Below, piece by piece: positions 1 to 11,987 of a stretch of 64,000 bases of DNA. The DNA is taken from the NCBI RefSeq assembly GCF_033115175.1, contig NC_084836.1, positions 70,665,297-70,729,296 on the forward strand. The letters are read 5' to 3'. Positions within the stretch are counted from its first letter, which is position 1; every line of letters starts with the position of its first letter. The translations under genes and the position numbers were made by a program. This stretch comes from Lepus europaeus. Lineage: Eukaryota; Chordata; Mammalia; Lagomorpha; Leporidae. Below the pieces are notes generated by a model. The model made no database searches, was not told where the DNA came from, and saw nothing but the letters and a program-made list of their open reading frames with translations.

Positions 1-180
1 TACTGAGTGAGTTACTTCACGTGTAGTTGGCTGTGACTTCTCAGCAGTCATCCTACATACAGAGAACCTAAGAAGTTGGGGAAGTATTATTAGAGTATTT
101 TACATATTAAATTTGTTGGTGAATGGAACTGATAACATTAGGTTTATAAACACTTTATTTTAACATTTTAATTGTTTTTT

Positions 181-272
181 ACATTGTACACATATATACA
201 TATTGTGTGTATATATTTTGTATGTATATATTTTATATATACATATTTTATGTATTACATATATACATATTT
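181..272. repeat. AT-rich (TA/CA) simple sequence
   Basis: Alternating TATA, TACA and TGTA tracts. Confidence 0.7.
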
Positions 273-278
273 TTTAAA

Positions 279-597
279 AGTTTTTTTATTTATTTGGAAG
301 GCAGAGTTACAGAGAGGCAGAGGCAGAGAGAGAAAGGTCTTCCATCTACTGGTTTCAATCCCTAAATGGCTGCAATGGCTGGAGCTGGGCTGATCCGAAG
401 CCAGGAGCCAGGAGCTTCTTCTAGGTCTCCCACACGGGTGCAGGGGCCCAAGGACTTGGGCCGTCTTCTGCTGCTTTCCCAGGCCATAGCAGAGAGCTGG
501 ATTGGAAGTGGAGCAGCCGGGACTAGAACCAGAGCCCATACGGGATATCGGCACTGCAGACGGAGGCCCCACCCACCACAGCACAGTCCTGGCCCCT
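279..597 (-). repeat. C-repeat SINE, type A
   Basis: Reversed tail TTTATTTATTTGG, AG-rich stretch, body and 5' end (GGGGCCAGG reversed) are all present. Confidence 0.9.
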
Positions 598-817
598 AAA
601 TATGTATTTTTACATGTTAAAGGTTTCCTATGTTTCTGTGGGTTCTTAGCGTTGAGCTAAAGGTGCCCAGTGAATCACCCTGCTCTGGTGCTGCAGGTCT
701 TCTGACTCTGGGTGGCCTCAGCCAGCGAGTAGAGTGCCTGACTGCTTGCTCTGCTTTCCAAACTGGGAAGAGAACAGGGGTGTGTGTGTTTGCGCATGCA
801 TGCATGTGCTCACGTGT
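598..817. other. Unique intergenic sequence
   Basis: Ends in a short TG-rich tract (780-815) with GCATGCATGC. No gene seen. Confidence 0.5.
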
Positions 818-918
818 GGTCATTCCTCAGCATCCCTAGAGGATTGGTTCCAGGACAATGACCCATCCCCAGGACACCAAAAATCCATGGATACTCAAGT
901 TCCCTATATATAAAGGTA
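818..918 (+). mobile_element. MER2/Tigger-like DNA transposon end
   Basis: Carries the MER2-type terminal pattern GGATTGGTTCCAGGAC, then CCAAAAATCCATGGATACTC and CCCTATATATAAA. Only the end is present; the next element is a SINE at 923. Confidence 0.6.
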
Positions 919-922
919 TCCT

Positions 923-1245
923 GGGGCCGGCGCTATGGCGCAGTGGGTTAACGCCCTGGCCTGAAGTGCCGGCATCCCATATGGGTGCTGGTTCAACTTG
1001 GCTGCTCCACTTCTGATTCAGCTCTCTGCTATGGCCTGGGAAAGCAGCAAAAGATGGCCCAAGTCCTTGGGCCCCTGCACCTACATGGGAGACCTGGAAG
1101 AAGCTCCTGGCTCCAGGCTTCGGATCAGCTCAGCTCCAGCCATTGTGGCCAATTGGGAAGTGAACCAGAAGATGGAAGACCTCTCTCTCTCTCCGTAACT
1201 CTGCCTTTCAAATAAATAAATAAATAAATAAATAAATCTTTTTTA
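923..1245 (+). repeat. C-repeat SINE, type A, full length
   Basis: Intact GGGGCCGGCGCTATGGCGCAGTG 5' region in two overlapping pieces, body and (AAAT)n tail. Confidence 0.92.
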
Positions 1246-1261
1246 AAAAAAGAGAGAAAAA

Positions 1262-1720
1262 GAAATGAAAACCCTATCAGCAGATAGGAAGAATCCCTTC
1301 AACAGGTTTGTCAACAAACTGGACGAAAGCAAAGAGGGAAAATGCGTGAACTTGAAGCAAGCCCAATGGAAACCCACCGAGCTGCAACAGAAATGCAGTG
1401 GAAACAACCACCCACCCCAAAACTAAGTACCCACAGTGTTCAGATGGCCTAACTCAGGGGATCAAAGTGCAAGAAGGAGATGAGCGAAGAGAATCACTGA
1501 GAACTTCCCAGGTTAATGAGGGACAAGCTCCGAGAACCCACACAGAATAAACACCGAGCGTAGCACAATCTGCCGGGATGGAGGGCGCATCCTGAGACAG
1601 CCAGAAAGAAGAGGCCAGATTACAACGAAAAGTAAGACCTACAGCAGCCTTCCCACACAGATGCCGCCAGCCAGGAGCCCTGGCTGATTCAGTGGTCTTC
1701 CAGAACACTCCCCAGCTCGG
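1262..1720 (+). mobile_element. Ancient L1 fragment (sense)
   Basis: Resembles the part of old mammalian L1 elements with GAACTTCCCAGGTTAATGA, AGAACCCACACAGAATAAAC, and CAGCCAGAAAGAAGAGGC in that order. No intact ORF. Identified by memory of L1 consensus. Confidence 0.5.
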
Positions 1721-2543
1721 GGCCCACCTCGCCCGGGCAGCTGACTGTTAGCTGCAAAAGTGATGGTGGGGATGGGACGGTGCTGAGCCGAGCAGCACCC
1801 CAAGGCCTGGAGCCTCCCCTGCCCTCCCCCTCTCTCGCCTGCCCCATCACCCTCTGAGTTGGCAGGAGCAGAGGAAGTGGGTACCCGCACCCTGATCTGA
1901 GTCCTCCTCCAGGCAAGCTCCCCAGGGTCCACCTGCTGTCCCCAATTCTCTCCCTGGAGCTGAGCTGCCCGGGACAGTGGACGTCTGAGTGCAGCGGGCA
2001 CACCAGCCCCGGCTCTGCTGACGGAATGGTCACGGCCACTGGCGACCCTCTGTGAGCGGTCAGTAACCTAGGGTCGCCATGGGGGGTCGCCATGGGGCTC
2101 CCGTTCGCAGTTCTGTGAGCCCCTGTCACCTCATCCTAGAGTTCACTTCCTGCGGAAGCCACAAGGAGGCAGCAAAGTGCCTGTTAAGGGTCTCAGGGGC
2201 CTTGGTGGGAGAGGCGAAATCGACCACGCCGCATCTTGGTGATGGCTGTGCTTCCCTAAGGCATTTCTTCAGCCGTATCCGTTACAGCCCCAAAGAGTGA
2301 AGCGGCCTGGCCCTGAGACACAAGTTCCCCGCACAGCTGAGTGCCGGTGACGTGGCAGTGTCTCCTGAGTTGTTGATTGTTTTGCCGTGTTCAAGAACCA
2401 GGGCGTGGCCTGCGATATCATGACACATGAGTGTATTTTGGTTTTCCTCCATACTTCCTGTTTCATAACTCCCTTCTCCTGGGCAGGCCACGGTAACTAG
2501 AATTTCTCTTCCACAAGGTGAGTCGTGGAAATTCTAATCACGA
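1721..2543. other. Unique intergenic sequence
   Basis: GC-rich, with open frames but no recognisable protein. A small direct repeat GTCGCCATGGGG occurs twice at about 2074-2098. Confidence 0.5.
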
Positions 2544-2846
2544 GGGGGCTGGTGCTGTGGTGCAGCGGGTTAATGCCCCAGCCTGCAGTGCCAGCATCCC
2601 ATATGGGCACTGGTTTGAGTCCCGACTGCTCTACTTCTGATCCAGCTCCCTGCTAATGCACCTGGGAAAGCTGGAGATGATGATGCAAGTACTGGGGCAC
2701 CTGCCACCCACGTGGGAGACATGAGGCATTCTTGGCTCCTGACTTCGTCCTGGACCAGCCCCAGCTATTGGAGGGCACTTGGGGAGTGAACTAGCAGTTG
2801 GAAGATGTCTCTGTCTGTCTCTCTCTCACTTTGCTGCCTCACTATA
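2544..2846 (+). repeat. C-repeat SINE, type A, divergent
   Basis: GGGGGCTGGTGCTGTGGTGC start; ends in the CT-rich part without the AAAT tail. Confidence 0.85.
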
Positions 2847-3610
2847 ATGAGGACCTGAAGAAGGGAGAGGGACCCCGGGGAGGGGCATGCCAGGGAGAGC
2901 GCCCAGCCTGAGGAGGGCGTTCCGTGCTCACTGTGGCTGGGAGAACAGAAGGGAGGATGCTGGAAAAGTGACCAGGGGACAGATCAGTCATACGAGGCCC
3001 TGAGCAGGGAGGTGACACCATCTGACCATCGTCCGGAGGCTGGGGTGGGGGGGACCAGGAAGAGGCTGGGACAGTTTCCAGCCCATGCAGGAACGCCTAG
3101 GAAGTGATGCTGCCCCTGCCCCTACAAAGACTTCCCCTGGTCCTGCCAAAGAGTCCCCTTCTCCTGGGGGTGCTGGGTTATTGGTGAGCCTGTCCTCATC
3201 CCCACACGACCAGAAGCAGTTGAAGAGCACCTGCCCCCTGACGTCCACTGCTGTAGCTGCTCTCTCCGCCCCAGAGCCCTGTGCCCGACAGAGAAACCAA
3301 GTCAGACTTTTCCCTGAGGAATGAAGGATGCCGCCCCTCTGTCCGTGAGCTGCCTTGGTGTTGCCTCTGAGGCTTCTGTGTTTCTGCGTGGAGAGCCACA
3401 TCTCATACAATATACTTGAACACTATGACAGCCCTCATCCCGCTGTCAGCCACACTTGACTGTCCCTCGGCACAGCCATTCTACATGACACAGCCTGCCG
3501 CCGGCCTGTCAGAGCTGGCAGGGGGCACACACACAACATCGCTCGCCAAAGTTAGAGTCCTCTCTGGAGGCTCCTGAGAGCAAATTAAATGACTAATGGC
3601 TCATACACTG
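2847..3610. other. Unique intergenic sequence
   Basis: No gene or repeat recognised. The long minus ORF here (2988-3410) lacks any family signature. Confidence 0.45.
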
Positions 3611-3922
3611 ATTTTTTTTTTAAGATTTATTTTATTTTAAAGGCAGTGTTAAAAAGAGACAGATTTTTCCATCCGCTAGTTCACTCTCCCAAATGACTGC
3701 AGTGGCTAGGGCTGGACTAGGTCAAAGCCGGGAGCCTGGAATTCCATCTGGGTCTCCCACCTGGGTACAGGGGTCCAAGCACCTGAACCAACTTCCACTG
3801 CTTTCTCAGGTGCGTTAGCAGGGAGTTGTATCAGAAGTGGAGCAGCCTGGACTCGAATCGGTGGCTCAGATGGGATGCCGGCATCACAGGAAGCTTTACC
3901 CACTAAGCCACAACACTGACCC
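3611..3922 (-). repeat. C-repeat SINE, type A, older copy
   Basis: T-rich reversed tail, AAAGGCAGTG, body, then CAACACTGACCCC end; many substitutions. Confidence 0.87.
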
Positions 3923-3924
3923 CT

Positions 3925-4260
3925 TACTGATTTCTTAAATATCTATTAAGCACCTGCTGTGGCACCGTGCTTTGTACTCAGCAGTGGAGACCCAAAATGT
4001 TCAAAAAAATAAATAAATAAATAAACTTCCAAGGAGCTTGCTGCCAACAGGATCCTGACCACATTTTGTAACCCGGGAGCGGTTACAAAAATGAACCAAA
4101 CCAGGTTTCTGTGCTCCCAGTCACTCACGATCCATCCATCCGTCCACCCACTCACTCAGCAGTTGTTTACTGAGTGCACTGTGCCAAGTGCCGGATTTGT
4201 AATAATGATGACATCCACACACGATCTCCTGTCCCACTCCAGTGTGGAGGCACAGGGACA
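3925..4260 (-). mobile_element. Probable L2/MIR-age remnants
   Basis: Contains TATTAAGCACCTGCTGTGGC and TTTACTGAGTGCACTGTGCC, the reverse of the L2 3' end pattern, with a small (ATCC)n patch at about 4131-4160. Confidence 0.35.
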
Positions 4261-4753
4261 CACAGCGGGGAGCTGGCACATGAGAAGAACACGGCACAGG
4301 GCAGGTGTTGCAACACAGCGGAGTGGGGGAAGGCATCTCACTCATTGTGGAGAGGGCTTGGGAAGTCCTTCAGGGCTAAGTGGGATTTCAAGCAAATGTG
4401 GAAGGCTGGCTAGAACTACTACAGGTGGCAGGGGCGGGCAAACGGGGAATCCAAGGGAGCAAAGCGCTGTAAGCATGGAGGCTGGTGGTTGGAACAGAGA
4501 GCGGTGGGTGGGGCTGTGGCTCCCTGAGTGTTGTAGGGGACAGATTCAGCCCGGATTGCATTTGGAAGGCCAATCAGAGGAGTTTTTTCCGTATGCGTAG
4601 CACACCAGTGGTAGTTTTGGAAAGGGCCATATCTGGGCTCGAGGCAGGAAGCTGTGGAGATGCCGAGAATTTAGAAATGGAGACAAGGAGAGCAATTAGA
4701 GGAACAGTGTTGAAGGTTTGCACTCAGGCAGTGCAAAGAACCAGGATTTACTC
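4261..4753. other. Unique intergenic sequence
   Basis: No gene recognised; open frames only. Confidence 0.4.
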
Positions 4754-5075
4754 TTTTTTAATATTTATTTATTTATTTGAAAGTCAGAGTTACAGAGAGG
4801 CAGAGAGAGAGAGAGAAAGGGAAAGAGAGAGAGTGAGAAAGTCTTCTATCCATTGGTTCATTCCCCATATGGCCGCAACAGCTGGAGCTGGGCTGATTGG
4901 AAGCCAGGAGCCAGGAGCTTCTTCTGGGTCTCCCACGTGGGTGCAGGGGCCCAAGGACTTGGGCCATCTTCTACTGTTTTCCCAGGCCACAGCAGAGAAC
5001 TGGATTGGAAGTGGAGCAGCCGGGACTCGAACCAGCGCCCATATGGGATGCCGGCACTGCAAGCGGCGGCTCCCA
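4754..5075 (-). repeat. C-repeat SINE, type A
   Basis: Reversed (ATTT)n tail, AG tract and body present; 5' end truncated at GCAAGCGGCGGCTC. Confidence 0.9.
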
Positions 5076-5410
5076 GGATTTATTCTTTCATGCCCTCTTT
5101 TGCTCAGACATATCTATTCTGTGCAAAACCTTGTGCAGGTTGAAGGTGGGATGGGATGGGACAGACAGAAAACAAAGAAAAACAAGACCCAGTATATTAG
5201 GTCCTCGTGGGTTGTAAGTGGAGTGAGATCTAGGACAGTAAGTCCCCGCCCCCACGTCACTTCTGTGAGGTGATGCGCTGCTTCCTGGAGCCCCACCTGC
5301 ACTCCCCACACAGCTCCGGCTCCCGCAGGAGTCCGGGCCCCGGGCCTGTGTTCTCTAGGAGCTGATCCTGTGTCTTGCTGCCACCGCCGCCTCCTCCTCC
5401 TGTCCTCCTT

Positions 5411-5712
5411 CTTTAAAGATGTACTTATTTGAAAGTCAGAGTTAGAGAGAGAGACACAGAGAGAGAGAGGTCTTCCATCTGCTGGTTCATTCCCCAGATG
5501 GCCGCAATAGCCAGGGGTGGGCCAGGCCGGAGCCAGGAGCCGCTTCCCAGTCTCCCACATGGGTGCAGGGGCCCAAGCACTTGGGCCACCTGCTACTGCT
5601 TTCCCAGGCCACTGCAGGGAGCTGGATTGTAATGGAGCAGCTGGGACTGACACTTGTATGGGATTCCAGCACTGCAAGCGGCGGCTTAACCTGCGACACC
5701 ACAATGCTGCCG
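5411..5712 (-). repeat. C-repeat SINE, type A
   Basis: Reversed tail TACTTATTTGAAAGTCAGAG to GACACCACAATGCTG. Confidence 0.88.
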
Positions 5713-6141
5713 CCTCCCACTCCCTCACCCCACACATACACCTGTGCTACACAGGAAGACTCCATCTTCCCTCTGGCTTCCAACATCAGCTGTGGGATGG
5801 TCCTCAAGTCTATCATCAATTGCAACCTCTCTCAAGCCACAGAGTTGTGTGTGCAAACAACCAACCAAACACCTCCACCTCACTCATCCAAATGAAACTC
5901 ACCAGCTTTCTCTGTCTCAGTTCAAAGACACCAGCCTCCATCCACTGCCAAAGCCGGAAACTGGGTATCTCCAGCATCTCGTCTCTTGCATCAAGTACTA
6001 TCTGGGCTGTATCTCTTCCTCAGTGTCTACCCTAATCGAAGCCACTGCCTGGTTTCCCTGTCTCTGTAGTTTTACTTTTGGAACTTATGCTCCCATGCCA
6101 GACCACAGAGCCCTAACATGTAGATCTCATACCTGCCTTAA
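5713..6141. other. Unique intergenic sequence
   Basis: No gene or repeat recognised. Confidence 0.4.
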
Positions 6142-6154
6142 AATTAATGGTCTA

Positions 6155-6499
6155 GGGCTGGCGCTGTGGCTCAATAGGCTAATCCTCCGCCTTGCGGCGC
6201 CGGCACACCAGGTTCTAGTCCCGGTCGGGGCACCGATCCTGTCCCGGTTGCCCCTCTTCCAGGCCAGCTCTCTGCTGTGGCCCGGGAGTGCAGTGGAGGA
6301 TGGCCCAAGTGCTTGGGCCCTGCACCCCATGGGAGACCAGGAGAAGCACCTGGCTCCTGCCTTCGGATCAGCGCAGTGCGCCGGCCACAGCGCGTCAGCC
6401 GCGGCGGCCATTGGAGGGTGAACCAACAGCAAAGGAAGACCTTTCTCTCTGTCTCTCTCACTGTCCACTCTGCCTGTCAAAAAATAAAAATAAAAAAAT
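6155..6499 (+). repeat. C-repeat SINE, type B, with TSD
   Basis: Contains GGCTAATCCTCCGCC and GGTTCTAGTCCC and ends CTGCCTGTCAAAAAATAAAA. TSD AATTAATGGTCTA at 6142-6154 and 6500-6512 is perfect. Confidence 0.95.
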
Positions 6500-6519
6500 A
6501 ATTAATGGTCTAAATTTTT

Positions 6520-7721
6520 CTTAGGATGAAGTTTAATCATGACCTTCCAAAGACCTGTGACAGCTCTTTGGCCTGGCTGAATGGTATTCCATCGTAGGGA
6601 TGTTATTTAACTGGTCCCCTAGTGATAACTGTTGGGTTGTTTCTAAATTTTTAATACTGTAACCCACGCTGTAGGTGATGACTTTGTGTACAGTTTATTT
6701 TGCGTGCCTGCGAGTGTTGGGAATTTTACAGTGTGGCCCGCCCCCCGGCAGGGCTGAGTCCCACACCGCTCTGTGAGTGCATCATTAAACACTGGGACTT
6801 TTTGCCAATCTAAATGTGGTTTCAATTTTCTTTTGTGAGGGGTTGAGTATTTTTTTCATATGTCTTAGTGCTATTTATCTTTCCTTTTCTGTTAACTGTT
6901 CCATTTTCTTATTGGATTTTTGTTCTTTTTCACATTGATTTGTAGATATCTTGTATATACTAAGCAAACGACCATCTCTGTCCATGATATGCATTGCAAA
7001 TATTTCCCCCAATTCACCATTTGTCTTTGTTTATGGGTTTTCGCTCTGCAGGAATTATAGATTTTTATGTTGCCAGAATTTGCCTTTTTATGCTTCGAAA
7101 ATTTTTGTGCCATTCTGAAAAATACTTTCTCTAATATGACATAAATTTGTGGTTTTATGACTTTCCATCTATTTAAATACAATTGAGTCATATGGATTTA
7201 CTTTAGTGTAAGAACCAAAAGAGAGACATCACATTATTTTTTTCCAGGTGGCTACACAATTGTCTCGATACTACTTTTTGTATAATCCATTCTTTTCCCA
7301 ACTGACAAAGCCATCTTTATCACATACTGTGATTGTTTAATGTTGTGGCCCTATATCTGGTGTATTTTGTTCCTTGATCAAATTGCCTGTATAAATGCTA
7401 GAATCCCCTGAATTTTACTAATTTAATTATTGTACTTTGAATGTTTTAATATCTGGTAGGCGCTACTTCCCTCTCATTCACCTTCATTTTCAAAATGTTC
7501 ATGGCTATCCTTGATGCAAAACAAATTTCCATACTGAAATTGATATTCATGTTATGTAGTCTGTATTTTTATTAGATGCTGTTAAATTTATAGATAAACT
7601 CATGGAGAGCTGACATTTTTATGACACTGCATCTTTCTGCTCAGAAATGGAGTAAATGTCTTTCCATTGATTCAAGCCTCCTTTTGGATCTTGGCACCAA
7701 GATCAGCACACTGCTGTTAAG
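6520..7721 (-). mobile_element. Old L1 3' part, antisense to the + strand
   Basis: The + strand reads as reversed L1: GAATGGTATTCCATCG, GTTGGGTTGTTTC, later CATTTGTCTTTG and GTCTTTCCATTGATTC. No ORF survives. A later C-repeat is inserted near its end at 7731. Confidence 0.75.
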
Positions 7722-7730
7722 ATTACTACT

Positions 7731-7988
7731 GGGGCTGCTCTGTGGCTTAGTGGGTTTAGTCTCTGCTTGTGGCGCCGGAATTTCACATGGGTGCTGGTTC
7801 GAGTCCTGGCTGCTCCTTTTCTGATCCAGCTCCCTGCTAATGTGCCTGGGAAAACAGTAGAATATGGCCCAAATGCTTGGGTCCCTATACCCACATAAGA
7901 GACCCAAAAGAAGCTCCTGGCTCCTGGCTTCAGATCAGCTCAGCTCCAGCCATTGTGGCCATCTGGAGAGTGAACCATCAGATGGAAG

Positions 7989-8035
<47 letters not shown>

Positions 8036-8075
8036 TCTGTAACTACCTCTCAAATAAATAAAATCTTCTAAAAAA
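7731..8075 (+). repeat. C-repeat SINE, type A, with TSD
   Basis: GGGGCTGCTCTGTGGCTTAG start, long (CT)n at 7998-8039, tail AAATAAATAAAATC. TSD ATTACTACT at 7722-7730 and 8076-8084. Confidence 0.93.
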
Positions 8076-8129
8076 ATTACTACTAACTTACTTTGCTGTG
8101 ATACATTTTGTTTCTAGTTGACCATTTTA

Positions 8130-8452
8130 TTTATTTTATTTATTTATTTATTTGAAAGTCAGAGTTACAGAGAGAGGAGAGGCAGAGAGCGAGGTCTTTC
8201 CAGTGGTTCACTCCCCAATTGACTGCAATGGCAGGAGCTGTACCGATCCGAAGCCAGGAGCCAGGAGCTTCTTCCTGGTCTCCCACGCCGGTGCAGGGGT
8301 CCAAGGACTTAGGCCATCCTCCATTGCTATCCTAGGCCATAGCAGAGAGCTAGATTGGAAGTGTGAGCAGCTGGGACTAGAACTGGCACCCATATGGGAT
8401 GCCGGCACTTCAGGCCAGGGCATTAACCCACTGTGCCACAGTGTCGGCCCCT
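8130..8452 (-). repeat. C-repeat SINE, type A, with TSD
   Basis: TSD CTAGTTGACCATTTTA at 8114-8129, repeated with one mismatch at 8453-8468. Confidence 0.93.
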
Positions 8453-8474
8453 CTAGTTGGCCATTTTAAAAAAA

Positions 8475-8476
<2 letters not shown>

Positions 8477-8506
<30 letters not shown>
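8477..8506. repeat. (TA)n microsatellite
   Basis: About 15 TA units directly after the TSD of the preceding SINE. Confidence 0.9.
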
Positions 8507-8509
<3 letters not shown>

Positions 8510-9078
8510 TTTGTCCCAATTTTGCTGAAATATATAAGTTGCATAATTTTTCAGTTGATGTCCTTAGATTTTTAGCTCTTCTAGATTTTATATCACATTT
8601 CTGTAATGACGTAGGTCATTACTTCCAATGCAGTGTTCCATAGAACAGGGGCCATCCTCGTCACACATCTAATTTGATGGGAATAACCTGGATTTCTCCC
8701 TTAAACATAATTCTGGCTCTTGGACTGAGATTGTAATTGAATGTCTCCTAAAGTCTTGTTTGTGACTCTTTTCCTGCAGATGGTTCTTCTTACCTTCGAG
8801 AAAAAACTGTGTACAGATAGCAAGTAAAGTGCCTGTTGACTTAAACGGTATCCCGAACCCCTGGGTAACTTTGCATGGGTCAGTAGCTTTATTAAAGTTG
8901 ACCTTCTAAGAAAATAAACTACTTGAACCAACAGCAGAGAGATCCTGGGCCCTCTGACTGCGTCCCTGGAGGGGAGAGGGCAGCTGGCCCAGCTGGTGGA
9001 CAGCAGCAAAGGGCTACGCCTGGGTTCTAGTCTCAGACTCCCTGGCAGGAGACATTGAGACCCCAGCCCCGAGAACAG
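8507..9078. other. Unique intergenic sequence
   Basis: No gene or repeat recognised. Confidence 0.4.
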
Positions 9079-9282
9079 TAATGACAGCTGTTTTTGAGCA
9101 CTTACTATATACCTATTTGTCTAGCAAGTGGTTTATTTCAGAGCCATCCTATGAAGCAGATTCTATGATTTCCCCTCAGATGATGGGGAACCAAGGCACA
9201 GAGTTGGAACTTGCTCAAGGTCACACCAGCTGGCACCTGCCAGAACTGAGGTTTAATCCCAGACTTCAGAGCTTGTACTCTT
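9079..9282 (+). mobile_element. MIR element
   Basis: Shows the MIR core order: GAGCACTTACTATATACC, CAGATGATGGGGAA, GGCACAGAG, CTTGCTCAAGGTCACACC and AGGTTTAATCCCAGAC. Confidence 0.8.
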
Positions 9283-9588
9283 TTAAAGATTTTATTTATT
9301 TGGTAGAGTTACAGAGAGAGAGAGAGAGAGAGAGGTCTTCCATCCACTGGTTCACTCCCCCCAAATGACCTCAATGGCCAGAGCTGCGCCGATCCAAATC
9401 CAGGAGCCAGGAACAACTTCTGGGTCTCCCACATGGGTGCAGGGGCCCAAGCACTTGGGCCATCCTCCACTGTTTCCCAGGTGCCTTAGCAGAGAGCTGG
9501 ATTGAAGTAGAGACTCGAACTGGTGCCCCTATGGGATGCCGGCACCCTAGACCGGGGCTTCAACCCTTTGCACCACAGCACCAGCCCC
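9283..9588 (-). repeat. C-repeat SINE, type A
   Basis: Complete from reversed tail to GCACCACAGCACCAGCCCC. Confidence 0.9.
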
Positions 9589-9713
9589 CATTGTTACCTT
9601 TTTAAAAAAACCCACACTCTTCAGTTTTTTCTTTGCTGGCTTCTCCTCTTTTGCCTTGCCTTAAATGGGAGAGTTCTCCACACATTGGTCTTGGACCTCC
9701 TCATTTTCTTTCT

Positions 9714-10038
9714 TTTTTTTTTAAGATTTATTCATTTATTTGAAAGTCAGAGTCACAAAGAGAGAGAAGGAGAGGCAGAGAGAGAGAGGGGTCTTCATCC
9801 GCTGGTTCACTTCCCAATTGGCCGCAATGGCCGGAGCTGCTCCAATCCAAAGCCAGCAGCCAAGAGCTTCTTCCGGGTCTCCCATGCTGGTGCAGGGGCC
9901 CAAGGACTTGGGCCACCCTCCACTGCTTTCCCAGGCCATAGCAGAGAGCTGGATTGGAAGTGGAGCAGCCAGCGCCCATATGGGATGCTGGCATTGCAGG
10001 TGGCAGCTTTACCCACTACGCCACAGCGCCAGCCCCAC
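9714..10038 (-). repeat. C-repeat SINE, type A, with 20-bp TSD
   Basis: Perfect 20-bp TSD at 9694-9713 and 10039-10058 (begins GACCTCCTC). The exact TSD suggests a recent insertion. Confidence 0.95.
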
Positions 10039-10258
10039 GACCTCCTCATTTTCTTTCTATACTGTTCCCCTAGTAATTTTCATCCAGATCTTTCGGATAA
10101 TAACTGTAATGTATATAACTAGTCCATGAGGTCTGTGTTCAATACAATACTAAAAATAGTAGTAAAATAGTAATAGTAGCTTACAGGTATCTCAAAGTTA
10201 ACATATCTAAAACAGAATTCTTTGTTCCTATCCCTATATAAACCTGCTCTTCCCAGAG

Positions 10259-10757
10259 ATTTTTTTTTTTTTTAAAGAAGGCTTATTTATTTGAGAGGTA
10301 GAATTACAAAGAGAAGGAGAGACAGAGAGAGAGGTCTTCCATCCACTGGTTCACTCCCCAAATGGCTAGAGCTGGTGCAGCTATGCCAATCCAGAGCCAG
10401 GAGCCAGGAGCTTCTTCCGGGTCTCCCACACAGGTGCAGGGGCCCAAGGACCTGGACCATCTTCTACAGCTTTCCTAGGCCATAGCAAGAGAGCTGGATC
10501 GGAAGTGGAGCAGCCAGGACTCAAACTAGTGCTTGCAAGAGCCAGGGCTGGGCCAGGCTAAAGTCAGAAGCCTGGGTCTCCATTTGAGTCTCACACATGG
10601 GTGGGAGGAACACAAGTATTTGGGCCATCATTTGCTACCTACAAGGATGCAATTAGCAGGAGGCTGGATTGGAAGAGGACTAGCCGGCACTCAAACCAAC
10701 ACTCCAATGTGGAATGCAGGTGGTTCCATAACCCACTGCGCCACAGTGTCCACCCAG
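10259..10757 (-). repeat. Two fused C-repeat SINEs
   Basis: One copy runs to about 10530 and lacks its 5' part. A second body starts directly at GAGCCAGGGCTGGGCC and runs to CACTGCGCCACAGTG. Confidence 0.85.
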
Positions 10758-10774
10758 ACTTCTCCTTTGCAGTA

Positions 10775-10910
10775 CATTCAAGACATTTACTCAACAAATA
10801 TTTGTTAAAGTACCTACTATGGCCGTGAACAAGACAGACAAAAAACCTGACTTCATAGAACTTACATTCTATTGTTGGGGGACATATAATACATGGAAAA
10901 ATTTGTTACA
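10775..10910 (-). mobile_element. L2-like 3' end
   Basis: ACTCAACAAATATTTGTTAA and GTACCTACTATGG followed by AACTTACATTCTA is the reversed L2 3' pattern. Confidence 0.5.
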
Positions 10911-10928
10911 GCATACATTAGAAGATAC

Positions 10929-11250
10929 TGGGGCCATGCTGTGGATTAGTGGGTTAAAGCCCCGGCCTGCATAGCCAGCATCCCATATGAACACCGCTTC
11001 CAGTCCCTGCTGCTCCACTTCTGATCCAGCTCCCTGCTAATGCACCTGGGAAACAGCAGAGGATGGGCCAAGTCCCTGGGCCCCTGCACCTGCCTGGGAG
11101 ACTTGGAAGAAGCTCCTGGCTCCTGGCTTTAGATTAGCTCAGATCCAGCTGTTGCAGCTATTTGGGGAGTGAACCAGTGGATGGAAGACCTCTCTCTCTC
11201 CGTCTCTACCTTTCTCTGTAACTCTTTAAAATAAAATAAAAATAAAAACA
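10929..11250 (+). repeat. C-repeat SINE, type A
   Basis: GGGGCCATGCTGTGGATTAG to AAAATAAAATAAAAATAAAA. Confidence 0.9.
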
Positions 11251-11256
11251 TACTAA

Positions 11257-11575
11257 GGGCTGTGGCTGGCACTGTCTTGCAGTGGGTTAAACCAGTGCTT
11301 GCAACACTGGCATCCCAAATCAGATCACTGGTTCAAGTCCTGGCTGCTCCACTTCCAATCCTGCTCCCTGCTAATGCACCTGGGAAGGCAGCATTTGATA
11401 ACCTAAGTGATTGGGCCCCTGCCACCCATGTGCAAGACCTGGATGCAATTCTAGGTTCCTGGATTTCCCAGGCCATTGTGGCCATTTGGGGAATGAACCA
11501 GTGGATGGAAGATCTTTCTCTGGCTCTTCCTCTCTGTCATTCTGCCTTTCAAATAAATAAAACAAATCTTAGAAG
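11257..11575 (+). repeat. C-repeat SINE, type A, older
   Basis: GGCTGGCACTGTCTTGCAGT start, tail CAAATAAATAAAACAAATC; inserted just after the tail of the preceding copy. Confidence 0.88.
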
Positions 11576-11584
11576 TAAAAAATT

Positions 11585-11800
11585 ACGGGGTCAGCGCTGT
11601 GGCATAGTGGGTAAAGCTGCCGCCTGCAGTGTCAGCATTCCATATGGGCCCTGGTTTGAGTCCCAGTTGCTCCACCTCCGATCCAGCTCCCTGCTAATGA
11701 GCCTGAGAAAGCAGCAGCTGATGACCAAAGTCCTTGGGCCCCTGCTCCGAGCCACATGGGACACTCAGTTGAAGCTGCAGGTTCCTGGCTTTGGTGTCCC
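11585..11800 (+). repeat. C-repeat SINE, 3'-truncated
   Basis: GGGGTCAGCGCTGTGGCATA start; breaks off at GGCTTTGGTGTCCC. Third same-strand copy in a row. Confidence 0.88.
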
Positions 11801-11987
11801 TTATCAACCAATAAGTCTCAACTCAATTGTCACCTCTTTCCAGGGAACTTTTCCTGGTAACTTCTCCAGTAGAAACACCGTACTATGTAAACTACACTGT
11901 CTTGTGCAGCCCAGCACACTGCATCAGAAGACTTGCAACCCTTCATCAAGCAAATCCACAGGACAGTAGATGAAGAGCAGGTTCTTT
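11801..11987. other. Unique sequence
   Basis: No gene seen. Confidence 0.4.

Noticed and set aside
923-1000. tRNA gene from the A/B-box-like 5' region of C-repeats
   Set aside because: The tRNA-related part belongs to a SINE and has no complete cloverleaf.
2079-2300. Possible exon with in-frame ATG and GTCGCC repeat
   Set aside because: No splice sites, homolog or conserved motif seen.
5744-6421. 225-codon frame on +
   Set aside because: Its second half is a type B SINE; the first half has no recognised protein.
11262-11969. 235-codon frame on +
   Set aside because: Made of two C-repeats.
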